64,000 nt of DNA from JACCZX01 sp963786295 (lineage in GTDB: Bacteria > Pseudomonadota > Gammaproteobacteria > Burkholderiales > Burkholderiaceae_F): positions 1 to 64,000 of the forward strand of contig CAWAYV010000035.1 of assembly GCA_963786295.1 (NCBI GenBank). The letters run 5' to 3'. Of the stretch, positions 1-9,310 are shown piece after piece (within the stretch, counting starts at the first letter, position 1; each line of letters begins with the position of its first letter). The notes below the pieces were generated by a model. It was not told where the DNA came from. It saw only the letters and a program-made list of their open reading frames with translations, and did not search any database. A program made the translations under genes and the position numbers.

Positions 1-318
1 GTCTCACGCCTCGGCAGCGGCGTCGGGGGAGGGTTGATCCTGAATGTCGGCGTCAACGAAATCGTCCACGATGTTCGCACGGGTACCGCGCGAATCGAAG
101 TGACCGCAGAGCTAATCGAACGCCGCGGACGCAATCTGGTCGAGCGAAAGCGCTTCACCGCGTCGGCGCCGGTGCCACAGGAGAACGCGCCGGCAGCCGT
201 CGCTGCGCTGAGCCGCGCACTAACCACGCTGCTCGATGAACTCGTGCCCTGGCTCGAACGCACTGCAGAAGCGCTGCCGCCGCCCGAACCGCGGCCTGCC
301 CGCGACGGCAAGAGCTAG
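1..318 (+). CDS. ABC-type transport auxiliary lipoprotein, C-terminal part (truncated by window edge)
   Basis: The frame is open from the first base, so only about 105 C-terminal residues are seen and the start and lipobox lie upstream. The visible part (beta strands around VNEIVHD, then an Ala-rich helix ending LLDELVPWLER) resembles the end of the ABC_trans_aux (PqiC-like) lipoproteins. In that family these are outer-membrane-anchored partners of MCE/Mla-type lipid transporters. The transporter genes would be expected upstream, outside the window. The last codons end 3 bases before the next gene, suggesting co-transcription. Assignment rests on the C-terminus only. Confidence 0.6.
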   Translation, partial: VSRLGSGVGGGLILNVGVNEIVHDVRTGTARIEVTAELIERRGRNLVERKRFTASAPVPQENAPAAVAALSRALTTLLDELVPWLERTAEALPPPEPRPARDGKS

Positions 319-321
319 CTC

Positions 322-711
322 ATGCGCGACCCAGACAAACCCTCGTCGGCCCGCAATGTTCTCGGCAGCGAGCTGACCGGTTGTTGCGATTCTCCCGCCA
401 CCGGTTTTTATCGCGACGGCTACTGCCACACCGGTCCGCAGGATGTCGGCTCGCACACGGTGTGCGTGAAAGTGACGCGCGAGTTTCTCGACTTTTCGGT
501 TCAACGCGGCAACGACCTGGTCACGCCGCATCCGGAATTCGACTTTCCGGGACTGAAGCCAGGCGACCGCTGGTGCGTTTGCGTTGCGCGCTGGAGGGAA
601 GCTTTCGACGCAGGCGCAGCGCCGCAGGTTCTGCTAACAGCTACGCACGAAAAGGCGCTCGAAGTGGTGACGCTCGATCAACTGAAGCGTCACGCGGCTG
701 ATTTGCAGTAG
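322..711 (+). CDS. DUF2237 family protein
   Basis: 129 residues, full length for the family. It carries the family's hallmark blocks: NVLG near the start, TGFYRDGYC, a TGPxDxGSHTVC block, EFLxFSxxRGNDL, PGLKPGDRWCVC, and a C-terminal HEKALE helix. Several conserved Cys (CC near residue 21, C in GYC, C in HTVC, CVC) suggest metal binding or redox chemistry, but no function is established. It starts 3 bases after the lipoprotein stop. Its end converges with the minus-strand fusion gene, with 17 bases between them. Confidence 0.85.
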   Translation: MRDPDKPSSARNVLGSELTGCCDSPATGFYRDGYCHTGPQDVGSHTVCVKVTREFLDFSVQRGNDLVTPHPEFDFPGLKPGDRWCVCVARWREAFDAGAAPQVLLTATHEKALEVVTLDQLKRHAADLQ

Positions 712-728
712 AGGCAGTCGCGCAGTTG

Positions 729-1769
729 TCAGGCGCTCGAGTGCATCACCAGCTGTCGCAGCGCCCTGGCATCGTCCAGCGCATGATGACGGCGCAGGTT
801 CATCTGCTTCGTGGCGTCGTCCATCTCTTCGTACGAAATCGGCACGCGCTTCCAGTCGATCCCGCTCGGCAGGTCTTCGCGGCCGAGCAGTTCGGTCAGC
901 GCCCAGCGGTCGTAGCCTGAGTCGCTGACGATCGTGGTCGGTGCGCGCCCTGCGCGCTCGTCGAGCCACGCGGAAAATGCTTCGGCTGCCAGTGGCAGCG
1001 GCACTGCGTCGCCGTCAAGCAATGGCACGACGATTTCCTTGACGAAGTCACTCGAGCGCTCGCGACTCCAGCCTTGCACCTCTGCATAGAACGCCGTGGA
1101 ATCGGTCGCCACCGCGCCGATGCTGATCAGCTCGGGCGTCTGCAGACTCGTGAATTCGCTATCCAGGAAAACGTAGATGCGTGCCGGATCGGGTGCCACG
1201 TCGGCCGGGGACACCGGCAGGATGCGAAACAGCAGCACTTCGTCGGAGTAGTCGCCCGGCGGCAGGTGAAGCTTTTCGATCACTTCCGCTGCCGGCAAAT
1301 CGGTTTCGCGAAATCCGGCGCGCCGCATCGCGCGCAGCGCCCGCACATTGCGGCGCGATGGCCGCACCAGGAAGCGGTTGACACCGTAGTTGGTCTGCAT
1401 CCAGTCGGCCAACAGCACCAGCGCCTCGGAGCCGAGCCCACGGCTGGTCAAGCGCCGCTCGGCCAGCCAGATGTCGAGCTCGACGACGTCGTTCAGTAGA
1501 TCGATCGGACCGTGCGACACGCAGCCGATCTCGTCGCCGCCGGCAACGATGACGAACATGCGACCCGCATAGGGCCGTGTGCCGTCGAAATAGGCGTTGA
1601 CGTACTCGGCTGAAAATTCATCGAGGGTCGGCACCGGTCGCTCGGGATAAAACGGCGCGCCCATCGTGTTCGACACCAGATCCGACTGCGTCAGCCACTC
1701 GTAGATGCGCGGCCGATCGAGCAACCGCGCGCGGCGCAATGTGAGACGAGAACCGACCGCGACCGTCAC
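729..1769 (-). CDS. GNAT acetyltransferase fused to DEDDh 3'-5' exonuclease
   Basis: 346 residues if translation starts at the GTG at 1769, which overlaps the stop of the upstream M14 peptidase as GTGA. Residues about 5-185 are a RimJ/RimL-like GNAT domain with an acetyl-CoA loop (SRGLGSEA) near 110. Residues about 195-345 are an RNase T/Rv2179c-like exonuclease. D203 and E205 (LDSEF), D283 or D287 (SDSGYD), and H329 with D333 (HALDDA) make a full DEDDh set. No frameshift joins the two halves, so the fusion is real in this sequence. Joint function is unknown; action on an RNA 3' end with acetylation of a linked group is only speculation. Confidence 0.8.
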   Translation of the reverse strand: MTVAVGSRLTLRRARLLDRPRIYEWLTQSDLVSNTMGAPFYPERPVPTLDEFSAEYVNAYFDGTRPYAGRMFVIVAGGDEIGCVSHGPIDLLNDVVELDIWLAERRLTSRGLGSEALVLLADWMQTNYGVNRFLVRPSRRNVRALRAMRRAGFRETDLPAAEVIEKLHLPPGDYSDEVLLFRILPVSPADVAPDPARIYVFLDSEFTSLQTPELISIGAVATDSTAFYAEVQGWSRERSSDFVKEIVVPLLDGDAVPLPLAAEAFSAWLDERAGRAPTTIVSDSGYDRWALTELLGREDLPSGIDWKRVPISYEEMDDATKQMNLRRHHALDDARALRQLVMHSSA

Positions 1770-2903
1770 GCGCTCGACCCCGTGCGGACCAGATGCTGAT
1801 GAATCGGATCGAGCATCGCGGCACCGAGGCGCGCGCTGCGGGCGCCGCTCCATCCGAATCGCAGATCGGGCGCGTTGGCGTTGTCCTTGAACGGCATCTC
1901 GAGCGTCAGCGATAAGCAGCCGAAGGTGTGGCCGGCGTACTTCGACGCGAGCTTCAGCACGTCGTCCTTGTACTTGCTGGCGTGGTAGCCGTGCTCGCTT
2001 TGAAAATCCGAGTTCGCAGCGCGAAAGTCGGCCGCGAATGCATCCTGCTCGGCCGCTTGTTGCGGCGTGAAATTGGGCAGCATCTCGCAGCCGGCGACGA
2101 ATACGTACGGCAGATTCTCGTCACCGTGGATGTCGAAGAATGCATCGCACCCGGTCGCGTGCATCGCATCTCGCACGCACTTCACTTCCGGGCTGCGCTC
2201 GATCGACGGCTCGAGCCATTCGCGATTCAGATTGGCGCCCGCCGCATTGGTGCGCAGATTGCCGAGTACCGAGCCGTCCGGATTCATGTTGGGAACGATG
2301 TAAAAGGTTGCGGCGCGACGCAGCGCTCGCGCCGACGCATCAGCGTTCGTCGAGCAGGCGCTGCAGCAGCCCGTCGACAAACCATTCGGCCATGGTTTCG
2401 CCCGGATGCTGCCGCGCGATGATCCATACCGGCCGCGCGCCGTGGCCGACAACAAGTGCATCGATGTCACGTCCTTGAATGCTGGCGCCGAGCCGTCGCA
2501 GTCGCGCGCCGCGTGAGATGCAGTCTGCCAACAGCGCCAAATGACGTTCCCACGAATACGGCTCGAAATAAGCGATATACGACGGGCCGGGTGCAGACGG
2601 TAGGCTGATTGTCAGAACTTGCCCGTCATAGCGTGTAGGAATTCGCTCCCAATCGCGCCGGTTCCAGCTTGCGACTGCACGGTAGTCGCGCCATCCGTCC
2701 GGATAGGTGGTGGCACCTGCGTTGACGATTCGCAGTTCTGCGCCATTGTCTTCCGCGCCGCTGACGCGAAAATGAAACCACTGCAGGAACTCGCTTGGTT
2801 CGCCACCGGCGGTGACGTCGTGTCGAATCGCGAGATCGGCGCGCGAGCCGTCACACGCGATCACTTCGATCGCGCCGCTATCGAAACCTTGGCTGACCTC
2901 CAT
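1766..2903 (-). CDS. M14-family zinc carboxypeptidase, cytosolic type (one frameshift)
   Basis: Two overlapping frames join near 2342 and together give about 378 residues. The span is 3n+1, so one extra base explains the break. The N-terminal beta domain (residues about 1-120, FDSGAIEV, QWFHFRV) is typical of cytosolic M14 enzymes. The zinc and catalytic residues are spread over both frames: HPGE before the break, and NPDG, FDIHGDE and the catalytic Glu in LTLEMPFKD after it. The start at 2903 (MEVSQGFDSGAIEV) matches family N-termini better than the upstream Met. It is translationally coupled to the GNAT/exonuclease gene. Substrate is unknown. Confidence 0.8.
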
Positions 2904-3066
2904 GCTTCGATGAGACCGATCAAGCGATGCGGCAGGCCTCATCGAAGTCGAGCCGCGGCGAGCGCGGAAAAGCTTGCTTCCATCGCCGTGACCGTAAAGT
3001 TGTTTTTTCCGGCGTCGTCATGTCACTTCTGCATGGATGAAGCGCGAAAGTATAGTTACAGGCCTT

Positions 3067-4221
3067 ATGCGCCCGATTCAGTCCCCCAGCAAGCTGCCTC
3101 GGGTAGGAACCACTATTTTCACGGTGATGTCGCAGCTGGCCGCCAAACATGGCGCGGTGAATCTCGGTCAGGGCTTTCCGGATTTCGATTGCGATCCGCG
3201 ATTGCAGCAGCGTCTGACGGACGCGATGCGGGCCGTCACATAACCAGTACGCTCCTATGACCGGCGTACCCGCGCTGCGCGAAGCTATTGCGAACAAGAA
3301 TCAAGCGCTGTACGGGCATCGGCACGATCCCGATGCTGAAATTACGATCACGGCGGGTGCGACGCAGGCGTTGATGGCCACGATTCTTGCGCTGGTGCAC
3401 GCCGGTGATGAAGTGATCGTGCTCGAGCCGGCGTACGACAGCTATGTGCCGGCGATCGTGCTGGCCGGCGGCCGGCCCGTGTTCGTGCCACTCGATCACG
3501 CGCACGGCTACGCACCGGACTGGGACGCAGTGCGCGCCGCGGTGACGAGCAAGACGCGGCTGATTCTGATCAACTTTCCGCATAACCCGACCGGCCGTGT
3601 GCTGCGAGACGCCGATATTCGCGCGCTCGAGCGCATGGTTGATCAAACCGGCGTGCTGCTCGTTTCAGACGAAGTGTACGAACATGTCGTGTTCGACCGC
3701 GTGCCGCACTGCTCGGTCATGCGCTCTCCGATGCTGGCGGCACGCAGCGTCGTCATCTCGAGCTTCGGCAAGACCTTTCATACGACCGGATGGAAAGTCG
3801 GATATGCGTGTGCGCCCGCAGCGATATCCGCCGAGATTCGCAAGGTGCATCAGTTCATGGTGTTCGCGGTCAATACGCCCGCGCAGCACGCGTTCGCCGA
3901 ACATTTGGCAGACCCGCGGCCGTACCTGGACTTGCCGGACTTCTACCAGGCCAAGCGCGACTTGTTTGTCCAGGGACTGGCGAACACACCGTTTCGCGCA
4001 CTTCCTTGCGAAGGGACTTACTTCGTGCTCGCCGACTACTCGCAGATATCGAATCTGACCGAAGCGGAGTTTGCGAAGAAGTTGGTTACGGACTATGGCG
4101 TCGCGTCGATTCCGGTGTCCGTGTTCTACGACATGCCGGTCGAACACCAGGTCGTGCGCTTTTGCTTCGCCAAGGAAGACGCACGTTGCAACAAGCGCTC
4201 GCGCGTTTTTCGGCGCTGTGA
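3067..4221 (+). CDS. methionine aminotransferase-like, PLP class I/II (two frameshifts)
   Basis: About 384 residues once two breaks are repaired, one near 3235 (extra base) and one near 4184 (missing base); the net span is divisible by three. It matches the YbdL/kynurenine aminotransferase group: NLGQGFPDF near the start, TAGATQAL, NFPHNPTGR, SDEVYEH, and the PLP lysine in SSFGKTFHTTGWK. The natural C-terminus (LQQALARFSAL) appears only after the second repair. The reading frame otherwise runs antisense into DUF1178. The family transaminates methionine and aromatic amino acids. It is transcribed divergently from the M14 gene with about 160 bases between. Confidence 0.8.
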
Positions 4222-4224
4222 GCG

Positions 4225-4675
4225 TTACTGCAGCGGATTCTTCAGCAGATTGGCGAACGGCACCGGCATCACTTCGATGCCTTCGTCCTTCAAGTCGGCC
4301 GCCTCTTCCTTCGACGCCATCCCGCGAATCGAACGCTTCGGCGCTTCGTCGTAGTGAATGCGGCGCGCTTCTTCCGGGAAGCGTTCGCCGACGTCTTCGC
4401 TGTTCGACCGCAATGTGGCGCGCGATTTGCAGCATCATCGAGCGCATCGATTGATCGTTTGGCATGGCCACCGGTTCCTTGCCCGATGACTCCGGCGCAT
4501 CTTCGGCTCCTCCCAGATTGAGGCGCGGCGCCGACAGCAGCTTGCGCACTTCGGTACTTGCGCACACCGGGCACTCGATCATGCCGACCGCCAGCTGGCG
4601 ATCGAAATCCTCGCCCGAAGCAAACCAGCCTTCGAACGGGTGTTCCTGATCGCAACAAAGATCGAATACTTTCAT
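4225..4675 (-). CDS. DUF1178 family protein (one frameshift)
   Basis: About 149 residues after removing one extra base near 4406 (span 3n+1). The N-terminus MKVFDLCCDQEHPFEGWF and a CPVC pair, followed by LLSAPRLN, are typical of DUF1178. The second half continues in another frame as SEDVGERFPEEARRIHYDE and ends FANLLKNPLQ. The Cys pairs suggest a zinc-ribbon-like N-terminus. Function is unknown. It converges with the aminotransferase, whose repaired stop is only 3 bases away. Confidence 0.8.
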
Positions 4676-4804
4676 CGTGCCCTGATGCGGAGGGCCGGAA
4701 TCAGCCGCACGCTCACTTTCGCTGTCGGATGCATTCTAGGTCAAGTTGCATGATGGCCTAGGCCGATAAGACGACTACGCAGGCGTTACCATCCCGTTCC
4801 GGCT

Positions 4805-4889
4805 GCCCGGGTGGCGAAATTGGTAGACGCACAGGACTTAAAATCCTGGGCCGAAAGGCATGTGGGTTCGATTCCCGCCCCGGGCACCA
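4805..4889 (+). tRNA. tRNA-Leu (anticodon TAA)
   Basis: 85 bases including the encoded CCA. The 7-bp acceptor stem GCCCGGG/CCCGGGC is perfect, the D-loop contains TTGGTAGACGC, and the anticodon loop CTTAAAA gives TAA. There is a long variable arm (GGGCCGAAAGGCATG), as expected for Leu, and a T-loop GTTCGATTC. It sits between DUF1178 and the crotonase gene. Confidence 0.97.
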
Positions 4890-4926
4890 GCGCTTTGGCG
4901 CATTTCCGCAGGCTGAATAAGCTCCA

Positions 4927-5721
4927 TCAGGCTCGCTTGCCCGCTGCGCGCGCAGCCCAGAAATCAGGTGCGCGCTTCTCCAGAAAAGCGGTAGCGCCTT
5001 CCTGTTGTTCGTACTTCCAGAACTCGGGCGTGACCATGTAGCGACGCAGCTCGTCGCCTTGACCGAGCAACGCGTTGTATTCCTCGACGAACGACGCCTT
5101 CAGGATCTTCATGCACGTCGGAGACAGCGCAAGGATTTCCTTGCACCACTTGTCGACCTCTTCATCGAGCTGCGCGTGCGGAACGACCGTGTTGACGATG
5201 CCCATTTCGAGCGCTTCCCTGGCCGTATATCGGCGGCACAGCATCCAGATCTCACGCGCCTTCTTCGCGCCGACGACTCGCGTCAGATAACTGACGATCG
5301 CACCGCACGCCGGGCTTCCCACCCGCGGCCCGTTCTGCCCGAAGATCGCTTGCTCGGAGGCAATCGTCAGATCGCAGAAGTACGCCATGTGATGTCCGCC
5401 CCCCACTGCGTAGCCGTTGACACGGGCAATCGTCGGCTTCAGGCAGCGCGACAGCGTGACGTGAAACAAGTAGGGCTCAAGAATCTGCCGCTCGAGTCCG
5501 CCTTCTTTTTCCCAATTGACATCGCCGCCGGCGGAAAAGGCGCGATCACCCGCACCGGTCAGGACGACCACACCGATGTCGTCGTCCGCACCCGCAGTCT
5601 CAACCGCGAGAGTGAGTTCCTTCAGCGTATCGCCTGTGAAGGCGTTCAGCTGTTTGGGACGGTTGATCGTGATGCGCGCCACGTGATCCTGGACTTCGTA
5701 GATGATGTCTTTGAATTCCAC
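4927..5721 (-). CDS. enoyl-CoA hydratase/isomerase (crotonase) family, BadI/MenB-like
   Basis: 264 residues from the GTG at 5721, chosen because GAGGAGG lies about 6 bases upstream; a longer reading frame with ATG at 5757 lacks this site. Crotonase features are the oxyanion-hole blocks AFSAGGD near residue 60 and GYAVGGGHHMAYFCDL near 105, then FGQNGPRVGS and ARVVGAKKAREIW-like segments. The sequence most resembles 2-ketocyclohexanecarboxyl-CoA hydrolase (BadI) and naphthoate synthase, which act on ring or beta-keto acyl-CoAs. No other alicyclic or menaquinone gene is nearby, so the substrate is open. Confidence 0.8.
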   Translation of the reverse strand: MEFKDIIYEVQDHVARITINRPKQLNAFTGDTLKELTLAVETAGADDDIGVVVLTGAGDRAFSAGGDVNWEKEGGLERQILEPYLFHVTLSRCLKPTIARVNGYAVGGGHHMAYFCDLTIASEQAIFGQNGPRVGSPACGAIVSYLTRVVGAKKAREIWMLCRRYTAREALEMGIVNTVVPHAQLDEEVDKWCKEILALSPTCMKILKASFVEEYNALLGQGDELRRYMVTPEFWKYEQQEGATAFLEKRAPDFWAARAAGKRA

Positions 5722-5867
5722 TTTGTCCTCCTCTGCCCATGTCTCGCGCATCCTCACTGCAGCCAGTTGAGCGCGTGCTAATCTAAATTAAAAGTTGCGG
5801 CGCCGCCTTGGCGACAATCACGGCGGTGTCCCTGTAGTGGCCTCGGATCGCACGTAAGGACAATTTC

Positions 5868-6636
5868 TTGGCGGAATTGGCCGTTTTCTCGGCTTTCCTG
5901 GTGGGACTGCTCGGTGGCGTTCACTGCGCGGCGATGTGCGGCGGCATTGTTGGCGCGATCTCCTTTCGAAACTGCGCCGTTACGGTGCACGGCGCCCCCA
6001 CTACAACAGCCCGCCCGATCTACCACCTCGCCTACAACGCTGGACGCATCGGCAGCTACACGATTGCAGGGACCATCGCTGGTTTGATCGGCTCGGGTGG
6101 GCTGCTGTTCGACAACCTACTCCCCGCCAGGACTGTCCTTTACGTAGTGGCGAGCCTGATGGTGCTGGCGCAAGGCTTATATCTTGCGGGTGTGTGGCAG
6201 GGACTCGCTCACCTGGAACGCGCAGGTGGCAGGATTTGGATTCATATCAAACCTTGGTCGCGGCGGTTGCTTCCGCTTGACTCGGCATCGAAGGCAGTGG
6301 CGCTGGGCGCGCTGTGGGGTTGGCTGCCGTGCGGGATGGTCTACAGCGTGCTCACCATCGCAGTGGCCAGCGCGACATCCGATCGACGGCGCGCTGACGA
6401 TGTTCGCTTTCGGCCTCGGCACGTTGCCGAACCTGCTCGCGATGGGCCTCGCCGCGGAACACGTGCGACCGCTGCTTAGGAATGTTCGCCTGCGTCGTCT
6501 CGCCGGCGCCGTAATCATGAGTCTTGGCGCGATCGGGTTGGTACGCGCAGTACAGCCCACGCATGACCACGGCGCAGCTCTGACCTTGCAAGAATCGCAT
6601 GAGCCATGGTCGAACTGGCCATTGAGCACCCGGTAA
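5868..6636 (+). CDS. sulfite exporter TauE/SafE-like membrane protein of the cbb3 cluster (one frameshift)
   Basis: About 255 residues after removing one extra base near 6380 (span 3n+1). The TTG start is supported by AAGGA 7 bases upstream. It has about six hydrophobic segments and the conserved LLGGVHCAAMCGG block near residue 15. The second conserved block is split by the break: GWLPCGMVYSVLTIA in frame 0, then GALTMFAFGLGTLPNLLAMG in frame 1. Family members beside ccoI are thought to help copper delivery or oxidase maturation; that role is inferred from context here. Its end overlaps the start of ccoI. Confidence 0.75.
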
Positions 6637-9130
6637 CCGCGGCCGACTGCTTTCACTGCGGTCTGCCAGTCCCGTTCGGCGTTCGTTATGTCGCAAAGAT
6701 CGATCGGCGCAGAGCGGCCAATGTGCTGCCCAGGATGTTGTGCAGTGGCGCAGGCGATCACGGACGCCGGACTCGCCGACTACTACCGCTACCGAACCGC
6801 GGTGGCCGTGCCGCAGCTTCGTCAGCACGACGTTCCGGTCGCGGCCGAGTTGCAACTGTTCGATCTCGCAGAAGTGCAGCAGACCTTCGTACGCGCCACC
6901 GACGACTGCGTGAAGGAAGCCGCGCTGATACTGGAGAACATCACCTGCGCCGCATGCGTGTGGTTGATCGAAAAACGCATAGGAGCCTTGCCCGGTGTGC
7001 GCGGCGTGGAAATCAACCATGCCACGCAGCGCGCGCGCGTTACCTGGGACGAGACGCACACTCGCCTTTCTGCAATCCTGCAGGCGATTGCCGACATCGG
7101 TTACCGCGCGCAACCGTACGACGCTGTGCGTTCCGACGAGATCCATCGCGCCGAACGTAGGCAGGCCCTGTGGCGCCTGTTTGTCGCCGGCTTCGGATCG
7201 ATGCAGGTGATGATGGTCGCGTCCACGGTGTATTTCGCCGATGGCGACATGACGCGCGATATCGAGATGTTGATGCGCTGGGCGAGCCTGGTTTTGACCA
7301 CGCCCGTCGTGTTCTACTCGGCTGGAGTTTTTTTTCAAAACGCCTGGCGTGATCTGAGTGCTTGGCGTGTCGGCATGGACGTGCCGGTCGCGTTTGCCAT
7401 CGCGATCGCGTTCGCGGCGAGCGTGTGGGCGACGATGAGCGGCGCTGGCGAGGTTTATTACGACTCGATCGCGATGTTCGTCTTCCTGCTGCTGGCGGCG
7501 CGTTATCTCGCAGTCGGCAGCGCAGGCAAAGGCCGTGCGGGCTGTCGAGCGGCTCGCCAGGCTCGCTCCAGCAATCGCCGAACGCGTGCCCGGCTTTCCA
7601 ACGACGCGTGCGACGGAAAAGGTCGCGGTGGCGCAGCTGCGCGCAGGCGATCATGTATTGGTGCGGGCCGGGTCACCGATTCCTGCCGACGGTTGCGTCG
7701 TTGAAGGCGCGAGCCGGGTCGACGAGGCGTTGTTGACCGGCGAGAGCCGGCCCGTGGTGAAGAGTGGCGGCGATGCGCTGATCGGCGGCGCAGTCAACGT
7801 GACCAGTCCGCTGATGATGCGCATCGAGCACGTAGGTCAACAGACCGTCCTGTCGGCGATCGTGCGGTTGCTCGATCGCGCGATGACCGAGAAACCACGC
7901 ATCAGCGCAACTGGCCGATCGCGTGGCACATCACTTTCTCTCGGCGCTGCTGGTTGCCGCCGTGATCGTTGCGGCGATCTGGACCTTGATCGAACCAAGC
8001 GCAGCGCTCTGGATCACTGTTTCGGTGCTCGTCGTTGCCTGTCCATGCGCGCTGTCGCTGGCGACACCGGCCGCGATCACGGCCGCGACCGGCTACCTCG
8101 CGCGACGCGGGGTGTTGATCACGCGGGGGCACACGTTGGAAACGCTTGCACACGCCACGCATTTCGTGTTCGACAAGACGGGCACGCTGACGCACGGACA
8201 CTACGAGCTGCTCGACGTCAAGGTAGTACGAACGGTGGCGCCGATGAGCAGCGAGAGCAATGTCTTGCATGGGCGGCAGCGCTTGAGTCAACGTCCGAAC
8301 ACCCGATTGCGCGCGCTCTGCGCAATGCAGCGCCCAGAGGCGGTGGGCGTGCATGCCAATGACGTGGTTAATCACCCTGGGGCCGGCATCGAAGGGCGCA
8401 TCGGCAATCGGCGCGTGCGCATCGGCAATGCCGCTTTCGTCGCCGAGCTGGCAGGCGAAGCCCCGCCCGACCTACTGGACGGAGCCGACAACGCATCGAT
8501 CGTGGCCTTGGGAGAGGCAGGCTCAGTTGAAACGTCAGGCTGGCTCGCTGTCTTTTCGCTCGGCGATCCGGTACGCGATGAAGCGCGCGAGGTCGTTCGC
8601 GCGCTGCTTGACCGGGGCAAGATCGTCTCTGTTCTGTCCGGCGATCGTCCGGACGTCGTGCGGCGTGTTGCAAGAGAGCTGGCCATCCCTCGCTTGATTG
8701 CCGCCGCTACGACCGCAGGACAAGCTTGACTACGTGTTGCGCCTGCAGGCCGCCGGCGACAGATCGTGATGATCGGCGACGGCGTGAACGATGCTCCAGT
8801 GTTGGCCGCCGCCAGCGTATCGATCGCAGTGGGCTGGCGGCACGGATGTGGCGCGCGCGAGCGCCGATGCGATTCTGCTGACGGATAGGCTGCACGGCGT
8901 CGTCGAGGCGGTGGATGCAGGCGGGACGCACGCTTGCCGTGATCCGGCAGAACCTCGCTTGGGCGCTCGCCTACAACGTCGTCGCACTGCCGATGGCAGC
9001 GCTGGGTTATGTCACTCCGTGGATGGCCGGCATCGGCATGGCACTCAGTTCACTGCTGGTAGTCACGAATGCCCTACGACTCACGCGGTCCGGCCGTGTC
9101 CCGCGCCGCGATCAGAAAGGTCAGGAATAA
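6606..9130 (+). pseudogene. ccoI: cbb3 oxidase copper-transporting P-type ATPase CcoI (about nine frameshifts)
   Basis: About 840 residues can be followed through all three frames. Breaks lie near 6707, 7513, 7905, 8260, 8330, 8711, 8758, 8835 and 8915, seven extra and two missing bases. Every motif remains: N-terminal CFHCGLPVP and MCCPGC, the heavy-metal CAAC, the TGES phosphatase loop, CPCALSLATP in the membrane, DKTGT phosphorylation site, HPGAG and GDGVNDAP. CcoI moves copper for the CcoN active site. As written the gene could not make the protein, but conservation across the breaks argues for very recent damage or sequence error. Confidence 0.8.
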
Positions 9131-9132
9131 CC

Positions 9133-9310
9133 GTGGACATTCTGTACCTGCTGATTCCGTTGAGCATCGTGCTGGCGTTCGTGATCGGCGCGGTGTTTCT
9201 GGTGGGCGCGCGCGACGGCCAGTTCGACGATCTCGAAGGGCCGGCGCATCGCATCCTGATGGACGACGAATCGCACCGCAACAAAGCACATCGAAGAGGA
9301 GCGACGTTGA
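9133..9310 (+). CDS. ccoS: cbb3 oxidase maturation protein CcoS (one frameshift; runs into ccoN)
   Basis: Starts at GTG 9133, two bases after the ccoI stop. Residues 1-46 are a standard CcoS: one membrane helix (LYLLIPLSIVLAFVIGAVFL), then GQFDDLEGPAHRILMDD. As written, the frame continues without a stop into ccoN. Dropping one base near 9265 moves it to a frame ending KHIEEERR at TGA 9308-9310, overlapping the ccoN ATG as TGATG. The span is then 3n+1, like the other damaged genes. CcoS is needed for cofactor insertion into cbb3 oxidase. Confidence 0.8.

Noticed and set aside
2920..3297. 125-residue minus-strand frame upstream of the M14 gene
   Set aside because: Antisense to the aminotransferase N-terminus and without family features; the M14 start at 2903 fits better.
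3233..4190. Programmed frameshifting as an explanation of the breaks
   Set aside because: The break sites share no slippery motif or following structure, and occur in unrelated genes.
5722..5867. FNR-box search before the cbb3 cluster
   Set aside because: No TTGAT-N4-ATCAA-like site was found in the gap, so oxygen control is not claimed.
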